NCBI GenBank assembly: GCA_026724425.1
Contig: JAIUCV010000084.1
Span: 4,520,001-4,584,000, forward strand
Origin: Erythrophleum ivorense
Lineage: Eukaryota; Streptophyta; Magnoliopsida; Fabales; Fabaceae
DNA length: 64,000 bases
Direction of reading: 5' to 3'
The notes under the pieces were generated by a model. That model had not been told where the DNA came from. It ran no database searches and saw nothing but the letters and a program-made list of their open reading frames with translations. Positions 58,136 to 64,000 of this stretch are shown piece by piece. Each line of letters opens with the position of its first letter. The stretch's first letter is position 1. The position numbers were made by a program, and so were the translations under genes.

Positions 58136-58484
58136 TTTTTTTCTTTCAGAACGAGAGCAAACGAGAACGTTGTTGATTTTGTGTGGATAAGGAAATGGTT
58201 TGTTTAGTCTAGACGAGTGAGAGGGGGTTAGGGTTTATTAGATAAATGGAGAAAGGATCCAGAAGGTTCTTTGCATTTCGTAAAGATGAACCGTTGATTT
58301 TTTTTAAAAAGGCTTCACCTACTTCGTTTTTTTCTTCTCTTTTTGTTGTTCTTAAGGCCTTTTTGCTTTACTTGCTTATGGCCCAAAACCGCAACTCAGA
58401 AAAAAAAAAACTAAGCTCTTACCTCGGCCTTCAAGAGGATGAGACTCTATCACTTTTAACCTGCAAATTGAAATTTTGATCAAA
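58136..58484 (-). promoter_or_regulatory. CPN60A leader and promoter region
   Basis: About 350 bp lie between the CPN60A start codon and the Helitron end at 58485. The sequence near 58140-58230 looks like a leader. No unique TATA box is chosen. Confidence 0.45.
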
Positions 58485-59299
58485 CTAGATTTAGACCCGC
58501 GCTACGCCGCAGTATTTTTTTCTTTCAATTTGTTATATTTTTATTTAATCTTGGTCATCATTTTATTATTAAATATATATGAAATAAAATAGTTTGGGCA
58601 TATAGCCTCTTTTAATTATCTATGTGTGAGCTGTCTATTGACTGTGTGAATCTTCTTTTTAGGGACGATGTACCGTCTAGAACATCTTCGAGAAGAACTT
58701 GCTCCTCCTCCACCTCTTCTTCTTTTACTTCATCATCTTTTTTGTTTCTTAATTTTTTGAGTGATTTTTCGACTTTGTTAAGTTTTTTTGGTTCAACGAT
58801 AATCATTTGCATAAGTCTTGATGGAAACTTTCGGAGACTGGTTAAATGGCAGCGCCAAAAATCAAAAACGAAGACTCGTCGTCGAACGGAAATACTGCTT
58901 ATGCTAAAATCAGGCACAACTGAGATTCTGCGAAAAGACTGAATGGTCGAAAACAATAAATCAAATCCATTTTTTCCCGCAACTAATTCTTGCTGAAACT
59001 CGGCAGAGAGAAGAAGAAGAGACTGGCCTCTGAATTCGCGTCGAAATCATTTCTGCGGATAAAATCAATTTTACCAGTTCGGTGGAAGAAGAAATAACAA
59101 ATTAAACCAATTTCTATTTCAAGTGAAGTAAATCAAACCGGTTAAGAAGCTGAGGTGTATTAATGAAATGCTGACTGTGATTAATCGAAATGTTCTGATT
59201 GGCTCCTTGTTTTTGCTGAGTTGTCAGCTTTTCCCTGCTTCAAAAAGCTGATGTGTCATCACCTGGATTGACACATGGGGTTTTGTGTATTGAATTACA
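58485..59299 (-). mobile_element. Non-autonomous Helitron, copy B
   Basis: Same family and orientation as 43208-44042. The 3' end is at CTAG (58485-58488) with the hairpin CTGCGGCGTAGCGCGGG beside it. It has no replicase or helicase. A minus-strand frame about 58612-58956 with acidic KEEEVEEEQVLLEDVLDG may be the worn tail of a gene that the family once carried. Confidence 0.8.
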
Positions 59300-59461
59300 C
59301 CTCACAATATACTAGGCCTAACAATTTCAATCTGAATTATTATTTTTTTAAAAGGAGATTAGCATTTTGTTTGAAAAACCTACTACAAGATTCAAAGTTA
59401 ATAAATGTCTGGGAGCTAAGGTCTACTAGATTGTTTACCTAATGTTGTTCATAGGATGTTT

Positions 59462-59731
59462 TTTTTTTTTGGTGCAAATGTGAAGATTCATACCAGTTTT
59501 CCAATTTACAGAGTTTTGTTGCGAGAACAACTTATTACAACAGAAAAAAAAGAAAAAAAAAACAAGCGCCAACAACAAACAGAGCTTCTTAAGAGAAAGA
59601 GAAGTAAATCTCTAGCAGGGAAGGTGAGCTGATGCTGGACGAAGGCAAGGACAGAAGCCGGTCACGCATCATCCTATCCACGGCATTGCGGATTGACGCA
59701 GACGTTGACGAGGTGCTGGTGAAGATTCTGG
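59462..59731 (-). mobile_element. 5'-truncated LINE tail with 16-bp target duplication
   Basis: Poly(T) at the left (A-tail on the minus strand) and a perfect duplication TGTTCATAGGATGTTT at 59446-59461 and 59732-59747. On the minus strand the first about 45 codons (IRNAVDRMMRDRLLSLPSSS, then SPSLLEIYFSFS and a stop) resemble the last residues of plant L1 ORF2. The rest is 3' UTR. Confidence 0.88.
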
Positions 59732-59747
59732 TGTTCATAGGATGTTT

Positions 59748-60145
59748 CACCTAAGTATTTGCGGTTTTTAAGAATCTTGTTCCTTGAACTTCGAAAAATT
59801 TGTGATTGATAAGATTCTTGATTTGGTTTTACTAAGATTCTCCTTACCATGGGCGTAATTTTCTAAGCTTAGATCCTCCGGCCTCTGCATCAGCTACATT
59901 CGCCATCTTCCATAATCCATCCTGATCAAGCTCATCTTCCAAGCATCGGTCTACTTATTATGGAAAAAACACAATGCTCCTATTTTCACTTCCATCTCCA
60001 TACCATCATCATCAATTCGATAAGCCCTTGACGACTGCTTCATGTCTTTCTCGACACCGGCAGCTTCAACTTTTTCTTTCCTTAATTTGGTTGTATTAGA
60101 TTGCCTCCTTAAGCTTTTTCGCTTGTTGTGAGCTTGATTCTCTTA
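59748..60145. other. Spacer, no gene recognised
   Basis: GC content is a little higher than in the surrounding spacer, but no coding signature is found. It ends with TTA at 60143-60145, the target site of the next element. Confidence 0.4.
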
Positions 60146-60181
60146 GGGCCTGACTGGTTTAAACGCTGCGGTTGCGGTTGC

Positions 60182-60258
60182 GGGAGTTTGCGGAAACGGG
60201 AGTTTGCGGAAACGGGAGTTTGCGGAAACGGGAGTTTGCGGAAACGGGAGTTTGCGGT
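60182..60258. repeat. 16-bp tandem repeat, nearly five copies
   Basis: The unit GGGAGTTTGCGGAAAC is repeated four times exactly from 60182, then a partial fifth. It lies in the subterminal zone of the Harbinger element and multiplies the GCGG words found near its ends. Confidence 0.93.
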
Positions 60259-60522
60259 TAAACGCGTAATTAAGCTCTTTGTACGACTGGTATAACTATT
60301 CATAGCGGTTGCGTTTGCGGAATATTTTTGACTGGTTGGCCAGCGAGTGTAAAAGCGAACCAAAAATTACTAAAATAAACACAAAATATAATTATTCAAA
60401 ACACCCATAACCATATTATTAATATAAAAAAAAATAAACATGATTAATAATGAAAAACCATAAATAAAACACTTGGATAATTATTTAAAACAAAGAAAAA
60501 TTATAAAGACTTGCTTATTACT

Positions 60523-60939
60523 TCATGCGTAATCACCACCAAAAATTGCGCCAAACTTTTTGATGAACTGTGAAAAATGTGCTGAAAGGCGTGGATTTAA
60601 CGGATTTATCCAATACATATTGTAAAAAATTTTCAATAAGCGGCTTTTAACTTGAGACCAAACCAAATCAACTCCCAACTGATTATTAATATTCTCAAGA
60701 ATATTTTCTTTTTGAAGAGAACTCAAGAGTCTTCTTCCGTTATTCTCCCCTTTCTTCTCTTTTTGTTTCTCCTTGATTACTCGGTCAAGTAACACATATG
60801 TGCTCTCGTCTGACCACTTGAAATGCTGAAAAAAAAAAGCAAACGTATTCAAACCATCTAAATATTAATCCAAACTATTATATAGATAATAACCTACCTT
60901 TCTAGAAGTGGAACCATGACGATTACTTTCTGCAGCCAT
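60523..60939 (-). CDS. Harbinger-type MYB/SANT-like accessory protein (two exons)
   Basis: Exon 1 is 60939-60898 (MAAESNRHGSTSRK) and exon 2 is 60825-60523, GT-AG, giving 114 residues. The single domain is a trihelix/MYB-like DNA-binding fold: HFKWSDESTYVLLDRVIKEK near the start, LVWSQVKSRLLKIFYNMYWI in the middle, ending FGAIFGGDYA. In PIF/Harbinger elements such a protein helps the transposase reach the nucleus and the element's ends. The frame is intact although the transposase gene is gone. It could be repurposed, but nothing in the sequence proves expression. Confidence 0.8.
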
Positions 60940-61338
60940 GATTATCACCGGTGAAGAAAATGGCTGTTGTTACCAATAGGTTAGATGGATTGATTGACTT
61001 TTATATTAGCTTATTATTATTATTAGGTTAACATAAAAGATTCGTGATAGATGCATAAACAGTTAATTTGTATTACGTGATAGAAATATATAGGATACCC
61101 TAATCCCAAATTTGGAGATATCGTGAATTTCTATTTTTTTTTTTTTTTTTTTCATCTGCAACCGCCCGCAACCGCCCGCAACCGCAAACACTTGCGGAAA
61201 TGTGCTTTTGATTTCCAGCGATACGGAGCGGTACAAAGTGGTACAGAGCGGTTGTTGTGATTGTTATAAAACGTCAGAAACCGCTACCACCCGCAGATGT
61301 TGCGTTTGCGGGTGGTAGCGGGGAAACCAATCACCACC

Positions 61339-61823
61339 TTAGTTGCATGCTTTGCGGCATCTTTAAATATTAGGTTGGAAAATTAAGTGGTGTATCAACA
61401 ACGTATACTCGGAAAATGGTAATAATAAATCTTAACATTTTGATCAACAAAAAAAAAAAGGTTTTTCATTCCACCATCAAAAACAAATAAACAAAAGAAA
61501 CTGCAGGATGCTAATTTTTTTGTTTGTGACTAAATTAAAACCCTAAGTTTTTTTTTGTTTTAAGAAAACCTTATGTTAAACTTTACCTTTTCTACGAATC
61601 AATAAATTAATGTAACCTTTTTTAACAAAAAAAGGAAAGTTATGTTACCAATCAGAAAACTCTTCTAATTTAGAATGAAAAAAGGAAATTGTTCACTTAT
61701 AAAAAGGAGTAGTACTCATCACAAAGCAACACAGCACAATTAAGAATTTCTCTAACTTCTAACTTCTAACTTGTCGTCTAATTTCTCCATTTGTTTTCTC
61801 AGTATAATCCAAACTCTCTTTCT
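61339..61823 (+). promoter_or_regulatory. Promoter and 5' leader of the AP2/B3 gene
   Basis: A good TATA box, CTTATAAAAAGG at 61696-61707, lies about 120 bp before the start codon. The leader contains ACTTCTAACTTCTAACTTG repeats at about 61754-61772. Only 485 bp separate the start codon from the Harbinger element. Confidence 0.6.
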
Positions 61824-62903
61824 ATGTTTCTCGAATCCTCTGTTATTCCGATGGACGATGCAAAGTCGGAGACTTCATCAGACTCAAGAGACTCTTTCTT
61901 GCCTCCCAAGAAACGCATGAGACCTCTCAACGACGACGAACCCGACAGTGCCCTAGCTCCGACCACGACAAAGAAGGTTGCGCTCTCAGGCAATGCAAAA
62001 TACAAGGGAGTGGTTCAGCAACAGAACGGTCACTGGGGCGCTCAGATATACACAGACCACAAAAGAATATGGATCGGCACTTTCAAATCGGCTGCGGAAG
62101 CCGCTAGGGCATACGACAGCGCATCCATCAAGCTCAAAAGCTTCCACGAAGCTAACTCGCATCGGAACTTCCCTTTGTCTGACTTCACGGTCCACGAACC
62201 GGAGTTTCAGCAAAGCTACACAACAGAAGCTGTGTTGAACATGATCAAAGACGGTTCTTACCAACAAAACTTCACAGACTTTCTCAAAATCCGTTCTCAG
62301 ATCAACACTGTGGGGTCAAAACAGAGGCGAGGAGATGAAGAATCGAACAAGTGTGTCTCTTACACGCATCTTTTCCGGAAGGAGTTGACAATGAGCGATG
62401 TAGGGAAACTCAACAGGCTTGTGATACCTAAGAGGTATGCAGTGAAGTGTTTACCTTCCGTAAGGGATGATCAAAACGAGAGAGAAGAAGGAGAAATAGT
62501 GGAAGATGTTGAGGTTTTGTTTTACGACAGGGGAATGAGAGAGTGGAGGTTCAGGTATTGTTATTGGAAAAGCAGCCAGAGCTTTGTCTTCACCACAGGA
62601 TGGAAAGGTTTCGTGAAGGACAAGAAACTCAAGAAAAAAGATGTTATTGATTTTTACACTTGCGATGTTAAGACGTTAGAATTAGGTCAAAGCAAGAGAT
62701 TCTTGATGATTGATGTTCATCGCTTTTCAGACGATGATTCTTCAGTGGTCACTGACGAGGAAGTAAACAAGATTGCTCGTGTCGGTTCTGAGGAAGAAGT
62801 GAAAACAGAGAGCTTCTTTAGCTCGAAATTATTAGAAGATGTAGAAACCAAATCTGAGGAGAAGAAAGGAGGGTTTATGCTTTTTGGTGTTAGAATCCAA
62901 TAG
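61824..62903 (+). CDS. AP2/B3-domain transcription factor, RAV-like (At1g51120/At1g50680 group)
   Basis: Nuclear DNA-binding protein of 359 residues in one exon. The ATG at 61824 (MFLESSVIPMDD) is taken as start; an open frame upstream lacks an ATG. A Ser/Asp-rich N-terminus contains PPKKRMRPL, a likely nuclear signal. The AP2 domain is about residues 59-118 (KYKGVVQQQNGHWGAQIYTD, WIGTFKSAAEAARAYD). The B3 domain is about 183-296 (LFRKELTMSDVGKLNRLVIP, WRFRYCYWKSSQSFVFTTGW). The C-terminus GGFMLFGVRIQ is a variant of the RLFGV repression motif, so it may be a repressor. RAV factors bind CAACA plus CACCTG. The closest remembered relatives are At1g51120 and At1g50680 on Arabidopsis chromosome 1, not a chromosome 2 gene, so the locus breaks the shared order. 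Confidence 0.93.
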   Translation: MFLESSVIPMDDAKSETSSDSRDSFLPPKKRMRPLNDDEPDSALAPTTTKKVALSGNAKYKGVVQQQNGHWGAQIYTDHKRIWIGTFKSAAEAARAYDSASIKLKSFHEANSHRNFPLSDFTVHEPEFQQSYTTEAVLNMIKDGSYQQNFTDFLKIRSQINTVGSKQRRGDEESNKCVSYTHLFRKELTMSDVGKLNRLVIPKRYAVKCLPSVRDDQNEREEGEIVEDVEVLFYDRGMREWRFRYCYWKSSQSFVFTTGWKGFVKDKKLKKKDVIDFYTCDVKTLELGQSKRFLMIDVHRFSDDDSSVVTDEEVNKIARVGSEEEVKTESFFSSKLLEDVETKSEEKKGGFMLFGVRIQ

Positions 62904-63424
62904 CTGATTTTTGTTTTTTTCCCTTAATTAGGGATTTTAATATATAGTGTGGATCATGTGTAATTTGTGTCGCATGTTCTTTAACAATTTTTTTGTTTGT
63001 GTCGCATGTTAAACAATAGCATGACATATTTTGTCAAAGAAATAAAATAAAAACATTGCATGACATATACATATTACAAAATAACGTGTTCAAACACACA
63101 CATACACACACTAGCATATCACTGAGAAAAAATGGCATCAAATTTGAAAACGATGACATGTTATTTGAGAATTACAGGAGAAAACTGTTGCTAAAGAAAT
63201 CGCCGATCTTGAAAAAGATACAAGATTCAAGTTGAGAGTATTGGGTAAATGATTAAAATTTGTGAGTAATGATTAATTGATAATAATACACAAATTGTCA
63301 AGTAGATTTAAAAAGAGGTTTCGGTCAAAAACCAAACCATATTCGCTACTGACTAATTTCCATAAAACTACAAACGATTTTATATAGTATAATCGAAATC
63401 CAACTATATTACTCTATATATATC
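62904..63424. other. 3' flank of the AP2/B3 gene, no other gene
   Basis: 3' UTR and AT-rich spacer. A short CACACA stretch lies at about 63096-63110. Nothing else is recognised. Confidence 0.45.
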
Positions 63425-63790
63425 TCAGTTTAGATTCGGTTTTTCCATTATGAACTTTTTTTTTCTTTTTAACATTATACAATATTGAAACAGAGCAATC
63501 CTATAGAGAAGATTTACAATTGAACTTGGAACATAATAATGAAAAATAGATAAGAAAGTAAAAGTGGTGTCCTTAGCCAGAATATTTGCCACCTGATTAC
63601 TGCATCGAAGAACACATACAACTTCTATGTTATGAATTTTCTGCAACCATAAACTAATTTCTCTTATCAAATTATGTAGCTGAAAGTTCTTCGTTGGACA
63701 GTTTGATTGTCTCCCTCAAACACTACATGCGTATATCCTTTGATCCCATTGTTGTATCCCAATGAGTAAAGCCTCAAATCACTCTTGTTA
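63425..63790 (-). pseudogene. Retroelement-type RNase H-like (RVT_3) fragment, frameshifted
   Basis: On the minus strand about 63790-63670 reads as pieces of EALLIGIQQ and GYTHVVFEGDNQTV in two frames. Then 63670-63425 gives LIREISLWLQKIHNIEVVCV and SNQVANILAKDTTFTFLSI. These are the middle and end of the RNase H-like domain in plant non-LTR elements and the related free-standing genes. A stop and frame changes make it non-functional. Its other end and insertion limits are not visible. Confidence 0.7.
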
Positions 63791-64000
63791 AAAAAAGTGA
63801 AATATGCTTTTTTCTTTTCTTATTGTTCTTTATCATTGTAACAAAATTCTAAGAAAAATGATAAACAGCAAGAGATCCCAATTTGTCTTACCTACAATTA
63901 TAATTGATCTTACATGACCCACTTAAAATATAAAAACATCATAGCGTATTACAAAAACACAAATCAAAATGTTTGAAGTAGAAGAAAAAAAAAAACAAAA
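63791..64000. other. Window edge, no feature seen
   Basis: AT-rich sequence without recognised features. Confidence 0.4.

Larger units (their letters stand above)
60146..61338 (-). mobile_element. PIF/Harbinger-like element (1.19 kb) with MYB-like gene but no transposase
   Basis: Inverted ends GGGCCTGACTGGTTT and AAACCAATCACCACC are flanked by TTA on both sides (60143-60145, 61339-61341), the PIF/Harbinger rule. Both subterminal zones repeat GCGGTTGCGG / CCGCAACCGC words. The interior carries only the MYB/SANT-like accessory gene. The DDE transposase gene is missing, so the element would need a relative's transposase. Confidence 0.87.

Noticed and set aside
1..64000. Search for CRISPR arrays, operons, rRNA and tRNA genes
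   Set aside because: The DNA is plant nuclear with introns, and no regularly spaced repeats, rRNA motifs or convincing tRNA cloverleaf with paired A and B boxes were seen by eye.

Overview
The window is nuclear DNA from a flowering plant of the mustard family (Brassicaceae). The coding genes read as close relatives of Arabidopsis thaliana genes and have plant-type GT-AG introns. The order UGT86A2, ABCG3, KINbeta3, MIR172a, a PPR gene and CPN60A follows, from memory, the chromosome 2 block At2g28080 down to At2g28000. The species cannot be named from the sequence. It does not look like A. thaliana itself, because many transposons and two extra genes sit inside the block.

Layout. 1-2.2 kb: the 5' part of a CACTA (En/Spm) transposon on the minus strand with a frameshifted transposase. 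2.2-7.3 kb: AT-rich spacer with a decayed LINE. 7.36-10.06 kb: UGT86A2 (two exons, +). 11.06-14.38 kb: a complete hAT transposon with terminal inverted repeats, an 8-bp target duplication and an open 853-codon transposase. 14.4 kb: a small poly(A) retroposon. 15.09-18.27 kb: ABCG3 (11 exons, -). 19.6-20.1 kb: a pogo/Lemi1-type remnant. 21.3 kb: a small secreted-peptide gene (-). 22.6-22.9 kb: a decayed TRIM element. 24.58-25.03 kb: KINbeta3 (+). 25-29.5 kb: spacer with a G-box island and an AT-rich foldback cluster. 29.56-31.61 kb: a 5'-truncated LINE (-). 31.83-33.97 kb: a non-autonomous hAT element carrying a piece of a chloroplast J-protein gene, with a solo LTR nested in it. 37.98-38.08 kb: MIR172a. 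40-46.3 kb: a dense cluster of MITEs, a retroposon and a Helitron. 46.82-52.40 kb: an intact 13-exon oxidosqualene cyclase gene (+). 52.7-53.75 kb: a MULE-type element. 53.92-55.31 kb: PPR gene (+). 55.56-58.14 kb: CPN60A (8 exons, -). 58.5-61.3 kb: a second Helitron, a LINE tail and a PIF/Harbinger element with a MYB-like gene. 61.82-62.90 kb: an AP2/B3 (RAV-like) gene (+). 63.4-63.8 kb: an RNase H-like pseudogene.

The conserved genes have unrelated jobs: small-molecule glycosylation, membrane transport, SnRK1 signalling, developmental timing by miR172, organelle RNA processing and chloroplast protein folding. They are not an operon or an obvious pathway. The two genes that look inserted relative to Arabidopsis are the triterpene-type cyclase and the AP2/B3 gene. 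Both lie among transposons.

The best candidates for something undescribed are the gene-capturing hAT element with its nested solo LTR, the orphan triterpene cyclase beside MIR172a, and the small secreted peptide next to ABCG3. Exon limits come from reading splice signals by eye and from remembered family sequences. No search was run.
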